Shown one piece after another: positions 36,491-46,858 of a stretch of DNA of 46,901 nt. The position numbers were made by a program, and so were the translations under genes. Source of the stretch: CAZGTQ01 sp964528575 (GTDB lineage Bacteria > Planctomycetota > UBA1135 > GCA-002686595); contig CAZGTQ010000290.1 in the NCBI GenBank assembly GCA_964528575.1, forward strand, positions 1 through 46,901, written 5' to 3'. The stretch's first letter is position 1; every line of letters begins with the position of its first letter. Below the pieces are notes generated by a model. The model had not been told where the DNA came from. It searched no databases and saw only the letters and a list, made by a program, of their open reading frames with translations.

Positions 36491-36573
36491 CACGTCGGTC
36501 GCGCTCGGCGCGCGTGACCGCCCGCGCAGCGCCAACTAGCCAGCGCGTCCGTCGTAGCCGCTACCGGCTTTCG

Positions 36574-36602
36574 TTGAGCCGCTCCCGCACCCCCGCTACG
36601 CT
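36574..36602 (+). promoter_or_regulatory. Candidate promoter of the Gld-type ABC operon
   Basis: TTGAGC (36574-36579), 17-bp spacer, TACGCT (36597-36602). The GTG start at 36610 is only seven bases beyond the -10 box, so the transcript would be leaderless or nearly so. An identical -10 box and spacer occur before mrfA. Confidence 0.4.
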
Positions 36603-36609
36603 CCGCCCC

Positions 36610-37742
<1,133 letters not shown>

Positions 37743-37746
<4 letters not shown>

Positions 37747-38489
37747 AGGGCACGCTCGTCGTCTTCCGGCGCGAGATCGCCGGCCTGTTCTTCACGCCGC
37801 TCGGCTGGGTGCTGTTCTTCCTCGCGCTCGTGCTGAACGGCCTGCTGTTCGGCCTCTACCTGCAGGCGAGCGGCGGCCGCGTCAACGAGGCGTTCTCGAT
37901 CGCGCTCGGCTACGGCACGCAGTTCTGGCTGGTCGTCGTCGTGCTCCCGCCGCTGCTCACGATGCGCATGCTCAGCGAGGAGTCGCGCACGGGCATGCTC
38001 GAGTTCCTGATGACGGCGCCCGTCGGCGACGCGGCGATCGTCGTCGGCAAGCTGCTCGCCGCGACGGCGTTCCTCGCGCTGATCTGGACGTCGACGCTCG
38101 TGTACGGCGTCGTGCTCCAGGCGCTGGGCGCCGGCCCCGACTGGGGCCAACTGCTCGCGGCGTATCTCGGCGCGTGCCTCGTCTCGGGGCTGTTCTGCGC
38201 GGCCGGCCTCGTCGCGAGCTCGCTGACGAGCACGCCGATCCTGTCCGCGTTCCTCGCGACGCTGTTCAACGTCGGGCTGCTCGTCGCCGCGTTCCTCGCG
38301 CCGCGCGTCGGCGGGCGCGTGGGCGGCATCGTCACCGAGATGACGAGCGTGATCAACGTCCCGCAGAACCTGCAGGGCTCGTTCCTGATCGGCGTGTTCG
38401 ACAGCGCGCACGTCGTGTTCTTCCTCGCCTGGACCGCGGTCTTCGTCGTGCTCGCCACGCGCATCCTGGAGGCGCGCCGGTGGTGGTAG
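37743..38489 (+). CDS. ABC-2 type permease, GldF-like
   Basis: A 248-residue permease with about six membrane helices. MLSEESRTGMLEFLMTAPVGDAAIVVGKLLAA is the typical EExR.GTLE-like coupling region of GldF/ABC-2 permeases. It pairs with the preceding ATPase and the following GldG-like protein. GldF/GldG are named from Bacteroidetes gliding, but the cassette is widespread in non-gliding phyla and its substrate is unknown. The GTG start overlaps the ATPase stop, and the end overlaps the next gene by ten bases. Confidence 0.88.
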
Positions 38490-40096
38490 CCGAGCCGTCC
38501 CGCCCGGGCGGCGGCGCGCGCTCCGTCGGCCGCCTCTCGAAGCTCGGCGTCGCCGCGCAGGTGCTCGCCGTGCTCGCGCTCTCGGTCGTCGTCGCGGTGC
38601 TGCTCGTCCTGATCTCGCAGAAGCGCGCGCTGCGCTACCGCGACGACTGGACGGCGACCGGCCGCAACACGCTCGACCCGCAGACGGTCGAGCTGCTCGC
38701 GGCGCTGCCCGAGCCGGTCGGCGTCGACGTGTTCTTCCGTCCGGGTCCCGACCGCTACGCGCAGGTCTACGCCGAGGCGCAGGTGATGATGGCCGACCTG
38801 CTCCGCGAGGCCGCGCAGCAGTTCCCCGACAAGGTCGAGCTCGTCGAGCACGACCTCGGGGACCTCGGCGCGACCGAGGCGGCGATGCGCGAGCTGGGCG
38901 TGTCGAAGCCGCAGGCGGTCGTCGTGCACCTCGGCGACCGCAAGGTGATCCTCGGGCTCACCGAGGACGTCGCCGAGATCGACTTCGGCAATCTCGATCC
39001 GCGCGCGTACGTGCCGGCGACGCTGCGACGGTTTCGCGGCGAGGCCGCGTTCGCCGAGGCGGTCGCGACCGTCGCCACGCCGGGCAGGCCGCTCGTGCTG
39101 TTCTCGACCGGGCACGGTGAGCCGGAGATCGAGGAGCTCGACGAGCCGCGCGGGCTCGGTCGGCTCGCCGCCGAGCTGCGCGCGCAGGGCTACGAGGTGC
39201 GCGGCTGGAACGGCGGCCGCGACGGTGCTCTTGCGCAGGAAACGGCCGCGCTCGCGATCGTCGCGCCGCTCCAGCCGCTGGCCGAGGACGAGGTCGAGCT
39301 CGTGCGCGCGTTCGTCGACCGCGGCGGGCGGCTGCTCGCGCTCGCCGCGTTCGAATCGGCGGGCGGCCCGGGGACGGTCGAGGACCTGTTGCGGCCGTAT
39401 GGCATCGGCGTGCAGCGCGGCATCGTGTGCGAGCCGATCCGCGACCCGAACATCGGCTACTACGAGGGCCAGCCGCAGTGCGCGGCGTTCCGGATCCAGG
39501 GCGAGCGCCTGACCGTGCACCACCCGGTGACGGCGCCGCTCGTGCGTGGCAACCGCTACGTCGCGTTCAAGGCCGGACGCGCGCTCGAGCGCGGCGCGAA
39601 CGTCCTCGGCCGGCGGCTGATGGATCTCGCGACGTCGAGCCCGATCTCCTGGAAGGATCTGCCCGGCGACGACGGCCGCTACAACTGGGCGCTCGACCAG
39701 GCGCGCGAGCAAGGGGGGCCGTTCTCGCTGGTGCTCTCGAGCGTGATCGAGCCGAACGCTCCGGCGGGCGGCGGCGCGGACGAGGAGGTCGATGGCGCCG
39801 GCGACGGCGCTCCCGCTGCGGAGCGCCGCGAGGCGCGCGTGATCGGCCTCGCCGCGCAAGACACGCTCTCGAACGAGCTGTGGGAGGCCAACCGCGACTT
39901 CGCGCTGAACTCGATCCACTGGCTCGCGTCGCGCGACCTGCGCATCCGCATCACGCCGAGCGAGCCGCAGGACGTGCGCATCGACGTGCGCTCCGGCGAC
40001 GTGTTCCCGCGGCTCACGCTCGTCGCCTGGTGGCTCCTGCCGGGTGTGTGCGTCCTGTTCGGCTTCGGCACCTGGTTCCTGCGGCGGCGCGGCTGA
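38480..40096 (+). CDS. GldG-like ABC auxiliary protein
   Basis: A 538-residue protein of the ABC-type auxiliary family. One membrane helix near the N-terminus (about residues 22-46) is followed by an extracytoplasmic region with VLFSTGHGEPEIEEL, the GHGE motif of GldG, and IVAPLQPLAEDEVELVRAFVDRGGRLLALA, typical of the glutamine-amidotransferase-like fold. A C-terminal membrane helix (LVAWWLLPGVCVLFGFGTWF) ends in RRRG. Two adjacent GTG codons (38480, 38483) could start it. It would sit on the outer face of the membrane as partner of the ABC transporter. Confidence 0.85.
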   Translation: MVVAEPSRPGGGARSVGRLSKLGVAAQVLAVLALSVVVAVLLVLISQKRALRYRDDWTATGRNTLDPQTVELLAALPEPVGVDVFFRPGPDRYAQVYAEAQVMMADLLREAAQQFPDKVELVEHDLGDLGATEAAMRELGVSKPQAVVVHLGDRKVILGLTEDVAEIDFGNLDPRAYVPATLRRFRGEAAFAEAVATVATPGRPLVLFSTGHGEPEIEELDEPRGLGRLAAELRAQGYEVRGWNGGRDGALAQETAALAIVAPLQPLAEDEVELVRAFVDRGGRLLALAAFESAGGPGTVEDLLRPYGIGVQRGIVCEPIRDPNIGYYEGQPQCAAFRIQGERLTVHHPVTAPLVRGNRYVAFKAGRALERGANVLGRRLMDLATSSPISWKDLPGDDGRYNWALDQAREQGGPFSLVLSSVIEPNAPAGGGADEEVDGAGDGAPAAERREARVIGLAAQDTLSNELWEANRDFALNSIHWLASRDLRIRITPSEPQDVRIDVRSGDVFPRLTLVAWWLLPGVCVLFGFGTWFLRRRG

Positions 40097-40098
40097 CG

Positions 40099-41916
40099 AT
40101 GCACTTCAAGAAGATCCTCGCGCTCCTGGTCGTCGTCGTCGCGCTGGGCGCACTCTACCGGTTCCAGGACGAGGGCTCGGACGACGGGGGCGGCTACGTC
40201 TACGACTACCCGGTGTTCCCCGGCGTCGACACGGACCGCGTCGTCACGATCCGCATCGAGAATCTGCGCCGCTCGTCGGTCGTCAAGATGGAGCGCGACG
40301 GCCTGGGGCAGTGGCTCATGACCGACCCGCTGTCGTACCCGGCCGAGCTCGGCCGCGTGCGCAACGTGCTCGACATCGTCGCGCGCTTGCGCGGGATGCC
40401 GGTCGCGGAGTCGGAGGCGCAGGACCTCGAGGCGCTCGAGCTCGACCCGCCGATCGCGATCGTCGAGGTGACCGAGCGTTTCGAGGGGGGAGCGCGGGGC
40501 GAAGACCGCCTCGCGAAGACGCGCGTGGAGGTCGGCTCGCTCGACCTCGATCCGCAGCGCGTCCACGTGCGCGCGCCGGTCGACGGCGAGATGCGCGTGC
40601 TGCGCGCGCCGCGCAACATCTTCACCGCGATCGACGTCCCCGCCGAGGAGTACCGCGCGCACGAGATCCTGCGCCTCTCGCCGCGCCAGGTGATCGGCGT
40701 CCAGCGCTCGGGCACGATGCCGATCGGCGCGGACGACGCGCCGGTCGACGTCTCGTTCGAGGCGGTGCTCGAGACGCACCAGTGGCGCGCCCTGCGCCCG
40801 CGCCGCGCCGCGCTCGACCCGAACCTGATGGGCACGCTCGTGCGCGCGCTGACGAGCCTGCGCGCCGAGCGCTTCCACGCCGACTTCCCCGACGCGCTCG
40901 CCGTCTTCGGCCTCGACCCGCCGCCGATGAAGTACGAGCTGTCGACGGCCGAGGGGGACACGATCGAGCTCGTCTTCGGCTCCCCCGAGACGTACGCGGA
41001 CCGCCCGACCGACCAGCGCCTCTGGCTCTGCGCCGTCGCCGGCTACCCGCACGTCTACGAGGTCGACGCATCGCCCGTGCGCGGCCTCGCTACCGCCGTC
41101 GAGGACCTGTACGACTACGAGCTGGTCCGCGCGCTGCGCGGCCGCGTCACGCGCGCCCAGCTCCGCGAGGGCGAGCGCGTGCTCGAGCTGCGCCGCAAGG
41201 GCGCGAAGTGGGTGCTCCGGGAGACCGGCGGCGCGAGCCCGGTCGACGGCGCGCTCGCGGGCGCCGCGGTCGACGACTTGTTCGCGGCGCTCGAGCAGAC
41301 CGAGGTCGGCACGTTCGTCGAGGACGTCGCGTTCCCGCGCGAGCCCGAGCGGGCCTACGAGGTCGAGCTCGAGGACGGCACGGTCCAGCGCGGCGCGCTC
41401 GGCCCGAAGCACGTCACGAGCGACGGCGCCGAGGGCTACCTCTACCAGCGCGAGCACGACGAGATCGTCGGCCTCGTCGACACGGAGGCGGTCGAGCGCA
41501 TCTTCGCCTTCGACGCGCAGGCGCTGCGCACGCTCGAGGTGGTCAAGCTCGACGAGCTCGCGCTCGCGACGGTGCGGCTCGAGGACGAGCAGGGAACGGT
41601 GCGCACCTACGACCGCGACGGCGAGAGCGGCCGCTGGTACGTGCACGGCACGCGCATCACGGCCGACCAATTCGAGACCGGCGGCGCCGCCGAGCGCACC
41701 AAGTCGATCCGCGCCCAGCGCTGGGTGAGCGGCCCGCCCGCGCCGCTCACCGACCCGATCCGCGTGACGCTCATCGAGAGGGTCGGCACGGAATCGACCT
41801 ACGTCGTCGGCCTGGTCGAAACCAACGGCGAGATGCACGAAGAAGTCGAGCTCGACGGCCAGCGCGCAGCGATCCGCGAGGGCCTCCACCCCGCCCTGCG
41901 CCGCCTCTTGAACTGA
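40099..41916 (+). CDS. DUF4340 domain-containing protein
   Basis: A 605-residue protein with an N-terminal anchor (MHFKKILALLVVVVALGALY) and a long beta-rich extracytoplasmic region built from related modules. The blocks VVTIRIENLRRSSVVKMERDG, VVKLDELALATVRLEDEQG and GRWYV resemble DUF4340 units (xI.i....g..v.L.r...G.W). This family regularly follows gldFG in Planctomycetota and other phyla, suggesting a periplasmic component of the same machine. The ATG is two bases after the GldG-like stop. A long inverted-repeat element starts at its stop codon. Confidence 0.85.
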   Translation: MHFKKILALLVVVVALGALYRFQDEGSDDGGGYVYDYPVFPGVDTDRVVTIRIENLRRSSVVKMERDGLGQWLMTDPLSYPAELGRVRNVLDIVARLRGMPVAESEAQDLEALELDPPIAIVEVTERFEGGARGEDRLAKTRVEVGSLDLDPQRVHVRAPVDGEMRVLRAPRNIFTAIDVPAEEYRAHEILRLSPRQVIGVQRSGTMPIGADDAPVDVSFEAVLETHQWRALRPRRAALDPNLMGTLVRALTSLRAERFHADFPDALAVFGLDPPPMKYELSTAEGDTIELVFGSPETYADRPTDQRLWLCAVAGYPHVYEVDASPVRGLATAVEDLYDYELVRALRGRVTRAQLREGERVLELRRKGAKWVLRETGGASPVDGALAGAAVDDLFAALEQTEVGTFVEDVAFPREPERAYEVELEDGTVQRGALGPKHVTSDGAEGYLYQREHDEIVGLVDTEAVERIFAFDAQALRTLEVVKLDELALATVRLEDEQGTVRTYDRDGESGRWYVHGTRITADQFETGGAAERTKSIRAQRWVSGPPAPLTDPIRVTLIERVGTESTYVVGLVETNGEMHEEVELDGQRAAIREGLHPALRRLLN

Positions 41917-42102
41917 CTGGGTTCCGTGTTGGCCCGCGTCGTCGAGCGGCGGGCTGCACCGCGATTCGGGCCTTCCGAAGCCGCAAGCGCCCCTGCGCAG
42001 GGCCTGCGCGGCCACCCGGATCGCCGAATCGCGTGGCACGGAGCGGTTCCGAGCGCGTTGGGCGTGGGCGCTCGACGCGGGACCAACACGCAACCCAGCC
42101 AG
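41913..42102. repeat. 190-bp nested inverted-repeat (MITE-like) element
   Basis: Outer arms CTGGGTTCCGTGTTGG (41917-41932) and CCAACACGCAACCCAG (42083-42098) pair with one mismatch. They continue inward as CCCGCGTCG (41933-41941) / CGACGCGGG (42073-42081) with one bulged base, and outward by four more bases with one mismatch. Inner arms CGCGATTCGG (41960-41969) / CCGAATCGCG (42024-42033) are perfect. A central hairpin GCGCAGG / CCTGCGC sits at 41995-42009. There is no open frame of note. The left end overlaps the DUF4340 stop codon. Confidence 0.7.
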
Positions 42103-42168
42103 CTCTGTAGGGATGCCGGTGTGAACCGAGCGGTCGCTCCTGCGTCGTTCCCGACCGGAGGCTTCCTC

Positions 42169-42822
42169 ATGGCGAGACTGCGAGTCGGTGCGCTCTTTCT
42201 GTCGGTCGCGCTGGGCGCGTGCTTGGCCGGGCTGGTCGCGTGGGTGCTGTTCGGACGCTCCGCGGATGCGGATCCTCCGCCCGTCGCTCCGCGCGGCCAG
42301 CCGCGGACGACCGCGCAGGCCGTCGCGGCGAGGGCGCCCGCGACGCTGCGCGCCGAGATTCCTGCGGCGCCGGCCGGGACGCCCGGCGAGACGGCGGAGC
42401 AGGAGGTCGCGCCGGCGACCGCACCCGACGCGGCCGAAACGGCGCCGAACCTCCTCGAGAGGGCCGTGCGCCGTTTCGAAGAGGAGCGCGGCTGGCTCGA
42501 CGCCGAGCTCATCCTGCAGACGAGCATCGCGCTGATCCTGGTGCACGATGGTCGCGGGGTAATCACCGACCCGCGCAACCCGGTGCCGACGCCCGATTGG
42601 CTGCAGCCCGACGAGGGCGCAGCCGCCGTCGACGCGCAGCACCCGCTGATGCCGCAGATGTACTGCTCCGCCGTCGTGCCGCGCGACGAGTTCCCCGTGT
42701 TCTACGAGGCCCTCGCGATGCGCGACGGATGCGCGATCCTCGAGAGCGGGACGCACGTCCCCGATCACGTCGCCGAGGGGGCGCTCGCGTACGCGGCGCA
42801 GGCGCTCGCGCTCCTGGAGTGA
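42169..42822 (+). CDS. Small membrane-anchored protein of unknown function
   Basis: A 217-residue protein. An N-terminal helix (VGALFLSVALGACLAGLVAWVLFG) serves as signal anchor, and a low-complexity Ala/Pro/Thr linker runs to about residue 100. A compact domain follows, with EEERGWLDAELILQTSIALILV and QMYCSAVVPRDEFPVFYEALAMRDGCAIL. Two Cys residues in this domain might pair. GGAGG at 42157-42161 fixes the ATG at 42169. No family was recognised. It lies between the inverted-repeat element and mrfA. Confidence 0.75.
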   Translation: MARLRVGALFLSVALGACLAGLVAWVLFGRSADADPPPVAPRGQPRTTAQAVAARAPATLRAEIPAAPAGTPGETAEQEVAPATAPDAAETAPNLLERAVRRFEEERGWLDAELILQTSIALILVHDGRGVITDPRNPVPTPDWLQPDEGAAAVDAQHPLMPQMYCSAVVPRDEFPVFYEALAMRDGCAILESGTHVPDHVAEGALAYAAQALALLE

Positions 42823-42854
42823 CGCCGGGGAGTCGCGACGCCGAGCGACGCGGA

Positions 42855-42902
42855 GCGACGCGGAGCGGCGCCGAGCGACAGCGACGCGGAGCGGCGCCGA
42901 GC
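42855..42902. repeat. 22-bp direct repeat, period 26, upstream of mrfA
   Basis: Identical 22-base copies at 42855-42876 and 42881-42902, within a longer GCGACGCGGAGC-rich stretch (about 42835-42915) that starts soon after the preceding stop. Confidence 0.7.
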
Positions 42903-42943
42903 AGCTCGGAGCGACCACCTGCGGGACCGCGGCGTGTCGAGCC

Positions 42944-42972
42944 TTGCCGCGGCCGCGTGCGGCTTCTACGCT
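42944..42972 (+). promoter_or_regulatory. Candidate promoter of mrfAB
   Basis: TTGCCG (42944-42949), 17-bp spacer, TACGCT (42967-42972). The mrfA ATG lies 30 bases beyond. The -10 box is identical to that before the Gld-type operon. No LexA-like box was recognised. Confidence 0.45.
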
Positions 42973-43002
42973 CGGGCGCCGACCCGAACAGGGCCCGAAC
43001 GA

Positions 43003-45468
43003 ATGACGAACGCCGACGCCGAGACGATCCGCCAAGCGCGGCCGCGAGGCGTCGACGACATCGTCGCGCGGCTGCGGGCCGATCCCGAGCTCGCCGACCG
43101 GTTCGAGCACTGGCACACCGAGCCCGCCCGGCCCGCGCGCACCGCGGACTTCCCCGCGGCGCTCGACGCCCGCCTGCGCGCGCTGTTCGCCGAGCGCGGC
43201 CTGGCGCGGCCGTTCGCACACCAGGCGCGCGCGATCGAGCTCGCCCTCGAGGGCCACGACGTCCTCGTCACGACGCGCACCGCGTCGGGCAAGACGCTCG
43301 CGTACACCGCGCCCGTGCTCCAGCGCCTGATCGAGACCGACGGCGCGGCGCGCGCGCTCTGGCTCTTCCCGACCAAGGCGCTGTCCCAGGACCAGTCGCG
43401 CGGCCTCAACGCGCTGATCGCGGGGCTCGGCGCCGACTGGCACTCGTTCACGTACGACGGCGACACGCCGCCGTCGGTGCGCCGCACGCTGCGCGAGCGC
43501 GGCCACGTCGTGCTGACCAACCCGTGGATGCTCCACGCGGGCATCCTCCCGCACCACGCGAAGTGGGCCGACCTCTTCCGCCACCTCGCGTACGTCGTGA
43601 TCGACGAGGTGCACACGCTCTCGGGCGTGTTCGGCTCGAGCGTGGCGAACGTCCTGCGCCGCCTCGTGCGCATCGCGCGGCACTACGGCGGCGACCCGCG
43701 CTTCCTGCTCAGCTCCGCGACCGTGCCGGACGCGGACGAGCACGGCCGGCGCCTGCTCGGACGAGCGGTGCGCGTCGTCGACGAGGACGGCTCGCCGCAG
43801 GGCGAGCGCGTCTTCGGCGTCTACAACCCGCCGATGCTCGACCCGGTCGCGGGCCTGCGCGCGAACGCGCTCGAGGAGGCGCGCCGGCTCGCGCTGCGCG
43901 TCTGCGGACCCGACCACCAGACGATCTTCTTCTGCAACCGCCGCACGTCGGTCGAGGTGCTGACGCGCTACCTCAAGGAGAGCGCGGCGCGCATGGGCCT
44001 GGTTCCCGACCAGATCCGCGGTTACCGCGGCGGGTACCTGCCCCTGCTCAGGCGCGAGATCGAGTCCGGGCTCAAGGACGGTTCGGTCAAGGTCGTCGTC
44101 TCGACGAACGCGCTCGAGCTCGGCATCGACGTCGGCCGGCTCGACGTCGCGGTGCTCGTCGGCTACCCCGGCAGCCAGGCGTCGCTGTGGCAGCGCGTCG
44201 GCCGTGCCGGACGGCGGGCGGAAGCGAGCCTCGCGATCCTCGTCGCGCGCTCCGACCCGATCGATCAGTTCCTCGTGCACAACCCGAGCTGGATCTTCGG
44301 CGCGCCGCGCGAGCGGCTCGGGCTCGACCCCGACAACCTCGTCATCCTGTCCGAGCAGCTCAAGTGCGCGTCGTTCGAGCTCCCGTTCCACCGATACATC
44401 GAGGAGGGTGACGGTGGGAAGGACGGCAACGCGGTGCGCGGCTTCGGCGACTCGCCGCACCTCGTCGACATCCTCGACTACCTCGCGGACGAGTCCGAGC
44501 TGCTCCAGCGCGGCCCCGACGGCGAGGGCCGGCCGACGTGGTACTGGATCGCGGACGCCTATCCGGCGAGCGACGTCACGCTCGACGGCGGCGAGATCGA
44601 CAACGTGCTCGTCTTCGACGCCGAGACGCACGACGCGCTCGGCGAGGTCGACCGCGAGGGCGCGCTGACGACCGTGCACGAGGGGGCGATCTATCAGGTC
44701 GAGGGCGAGGTCTACAAGGTCGAGCGCTTCGACTACCACAACCGCCGCGCGTACGCGCGCAAGGTCGACAGCGACTACTTCACCGAGGCGCAGACCGACA
44801 CCGAGGTGCGCGTGCTGCGCCTCGAGGAGACCGCGAGGCGCGAGCGCGCGGCGGGCGGCGAGGGCAATGCGGTCGAGGACTACGCCGTCTGGCGCGGCGA
44901 GGTCCACGTGACGACGGTCGCGACGCTCTACAAGAAGATCCGCTTCTACACGCGCGAGAACGTCGGAGCGGAGGACATCGTGCTGCCGCCCGAGGAGCTC
45001 GACACCGAGGCGTTCGTGCTGACGCTGTCCGAGGAGACGGCGTGCGCGCTCGGCCTGCACGGCGGCGACCGCGGCGCGGCGTGGCACGGCCTGGGAGCGC
45101 TGCTCCGGCGCGTCGCGCCGCTGTTCCTGCGCTGCCAGCCGAGCGACCTCGGCCTGTCGACGCAGATCAAGTCGCCGCACTTCGAGCGCCCCGCGCTCTT
45201 CCTCTACGACCGCGTCCAGGGCGGCGTCGGCCTCGCGCGGCTGCTCTACCGCGCGCACCGCGACGTGCTCGCCGCCGCGCGCGAGGTGCTCGGCCGCTGC
45301 GCGTGCCGCGGCGGCTGCCCCGCGTGCGTCGGCCCGACGGTCGAAGTGGGGAACGCGGGCAAGCAGACGGCGCAGCGGATCCTCGCGCACCTGCTCGACG
45401 GTCCGCCGGCGACCGAGGCCGACGTGCCCGACTTCGAGCTCGAGGCCGAGCCGGAGCCGAGCGCGTGA
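43003..45468 (+). CDS. mrfA: MrfA-type DEAD/DEAH-box helicase with C-terminal four-cysteine (DUF1998) domain
   Basis: An 821-residue superfamily 2 helicase. Walker A is TRTASGKT at 91-98, the DEAH-type box is DEVH at 201-204, motif III SSATV, and motif VI QRVGRAGR. The C-terminal DUF1998 region ends with a metal-binding cluster C766, C768, C772, C775 (CxCx3Cx2C), as in Bacillus MrfA (YprA), which with MrfB removes mitomycin adducts in a UvrABC-independent pathway. An upstream in-frame GTG at 42934 was rejected because the promoter-like -10 box lies after it. The stop overlaps mrfB by four bases. Confidence 0.93.
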   Translation: MTNADAETIRQARPRGVDDIVARLRADPELADRFEHWHTEPARPARTADFPAALDARLRALFAERGLARPFAHQARAIELALEGHDVLVTTRTASGKTLAYTAPVLQRLIETDGAARALWLFPTKALSQDQSRGLNALIAGLGADWHSFTYDGDTPPSVRRTLRERGHVVLTNPWMLHAGILPHHAKWADLFRHLAYVVIDEVHTLSGVFGSSVANVLRRLVRIARHYGGDPRFLLSSATVPDADEHGRRLLGRAVRVVDEDGSPQGERVFGVYNPPMLDPVAGLRANALEEARRLALRVCGPDHQTIFFCNRRTSVEVLTRYLKESAARMGLVPDQIRGYRGGYLPLLRREIESGLKDGSVKVVVSTNALELGIDVGRLDVAVLVGYPGSQASLWQRVGRAGRRAEASLAILVARSDPIDQFLVHNPSWIFGAPRERLGLDPDNLVILSEQLKCASFELPFHRYIEEGDGGKDGNAVRGFGDSPHLVDILDYLADESELLQRGPDGEGRPTWYWIADAYPASDVTLDGGEIDNVLVFDAETHDALGEVDREGALTTVHEGAIYQVEGEVYKVERFDYHNRRAYARKVDSDYFTEAQTDTEVRVLRLEETARRERAAGGEGNAVEDYAVWRGEVHVTTVATLYKKIRFYTRENVGAEDIVLPPEELDTEAFVLTLSEETACALGLHGGDRGAAWHGLGALLRRVAPLFLRCQPSDLGLSTQIKSPHFERPALFLYDRVQGGVGLARLLYRAHRDVLAAAREVLGRCACRGGCPACVGPTVEVGNAGKQTAQRILAHLLDGPPATEADVPDFELEAEPEPSA

Positions 45469-46838
45469 GCGAAGCCTTCCGCGCCCGCCTGCGCCGCCTG
45501 CGCCGCGACGCCGGCCCGGCTGCGGCTCCGCCTCCCGCTCCCACGCCGCCCGACCGCGCCGGCATGCCCGACTGGCTCCGCACGCGCCTCGCCCGAACGC
45601 GCAGCACCGCGCCGGAGCGGGACGCTGCGCCGCCCGCGCTCGCGGCGGGGGAGGCGAGCCTGGGTCCGCCGCGCGCGCTCGTCGAGCACCGCGGCGAGGC
45701 CGGCGCCTTCGCGGTGCGCGAGGAGCGTTTTGCGCGCGACCACGTGCACGGCGCGCTGCCGCTCGGCGCGATCGCCGCGGTCCAGCGCGACGTGCTCGCG
45801 CTCGTCGCGCGCGACCCGGTGCTCGCGGCGCTCGACCCGACCGACGCGGTCTACCTCGACATCGAGACGACGGGTCTCGCGGGCGGCAGCGGCACGATCC
45901 CGTTCCTCGTCGCGCTCGGCCGCTTCGACGCGTCGGGCGACTTCGTCCTCTGGCAGGGCTTCCTGCGCGGTCCGCACGAGGAGCGCGCGCTACTGGCCGA
46001 GGTCGCGCGCCGCGTGGCGGACGCGAGCGGCGTCGTCTCGTTCTTCGGCAAGTCGTTCGACCGCCACCGCCTCGAGGACAAGATGCGCGTGCACGGCGTC
46101 GAGCCGCCGTTCGCGCGCCGCCCGCACCTCGACCTCTACCACGCGTGCGCGCGCCTGTACCGCGCGGCGCTGCGCGACGGGCGTCTCGCGACGATGGAGC
46201 ACGCGCTCTGCGCCGTCCGCCGCCGCGGCGACCTCCCCGGCAGCTTCGCGCCCGCGGCGTGGCTCGACTTCCTCGGCCGCCGCCCGCACCGCCTCGAGTC
46301 GGTCTTCCGCCACAACCGCGACGACGTGTTGAGCCTGGTCACGATCGCCGCGCACCTCGGCTGCGCCCTCGACGAGCGCGGCCCCGACGGCGCGGCCCTC
46401 GGCGGCCCGTCCGCGTCGCGGGCGCACGCCCTCGCGCGCCTCTTTCGCGAGCGCGGCGAGCGCGAGAGCGAGCTCCTGTGGCTCGACCGCGCGATCGAGC
46501 GCACGCTCGCGCTGGCGCCGGGCGCCGACGCGCGCGCGCTGCGCCTCGAGCGCGCCGGCGCACTGTGCCGCGCGGGCGAGCACGAGCGCGCGCTCGAGTC
46601 CTACCTCGCGCTCGCCGACGGCGAACGCGACGCGCATGCCGCGCGCGCCTGGGTGGAGATCGCGAAGCTGCGCGAGCACCGCACGCGCGACATCGACGCG
46701 GCGCTCGACGCCTGCGGGCGCGCGGCGCGCCTCGTCGAGCAGACGACGGTCGGCCGCGAACGGGAGCGGCTGTCGAACGACCTGGCACGCCGCGCGGAGA
46801 GACTGCGGGCAAAGCTCGCGCGCCGCGCGACCCGGTGA
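45465..46838 (+). CDS. mrfB: MrfB-type RNase H-like 3'-5' exonuclease with C-terminal helical repeats
   Basis: A 457-residue partner of MrfA (YprB family). A disordered Arg/Pro-rich N-terminus (to about residue 60) precedes the DEDDh nuclease: D132 and E134 in VYLDIETTGLAGGSG, FFGKSFDRHRLEDK for the second acidic block, and H283/D287 in RHNRDDVLSLV (HxxxD). The C-terminal part (about 320-457) is TPR-like (ALCRAGEHERALESYLALADGE). The known partner pairing and the direct GTGA overlap with mrfA support a two-gene repair operon. The GTG at 45465 is used. Confidence 0.92.
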   Translation: MSEAFRARLRRLRRDAGPAAAPPPAPTPPDRAGMPDWLRTRLARTRSTAPERDAAPPALAAGEASLGPPRALVEHRGEAGAFAVREERFARDHVHGALPLGAIAAVQRDVLALVARDPVLAALDPTDAVYLDIETTGLAGGSGTIPFLVALGRFDASGDFVLWQGFLRGPHEERALLAEVARRVADASGVVSFFGKSFDRHRLEDKMRVHGVEPPFARRPHLDLYHACARLYRAALRDGRLATMEHALCAVRRRGDLPGSFAPAAWLDFLGRRPHRLESVFRHNRDDVLSLVTIAAHLGCALDERGPDGAALGGPSASRAHALARLFRERGERESELLWLDRAIERTLALAPGADARALRLERAGALCRAGEHERALESYLALADGERDAHAARAWVEIAKLREHRTRDIDAALDACGRAARLVEQTTVGRERERLSNDLARRAERLRAKLARRATR

Positions 46839-46858
46839 TACGGAGTCGCACACCTTGT

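Noticed and set aside
42934..43002. Upstream in-frame GTG start for mrfA at 42934
   Set aside because: The promoter-like -10 box (42967-42972) lies downstream of it, and the added residues have no family character. The ATG at 43003 gives a normal N-terminus.
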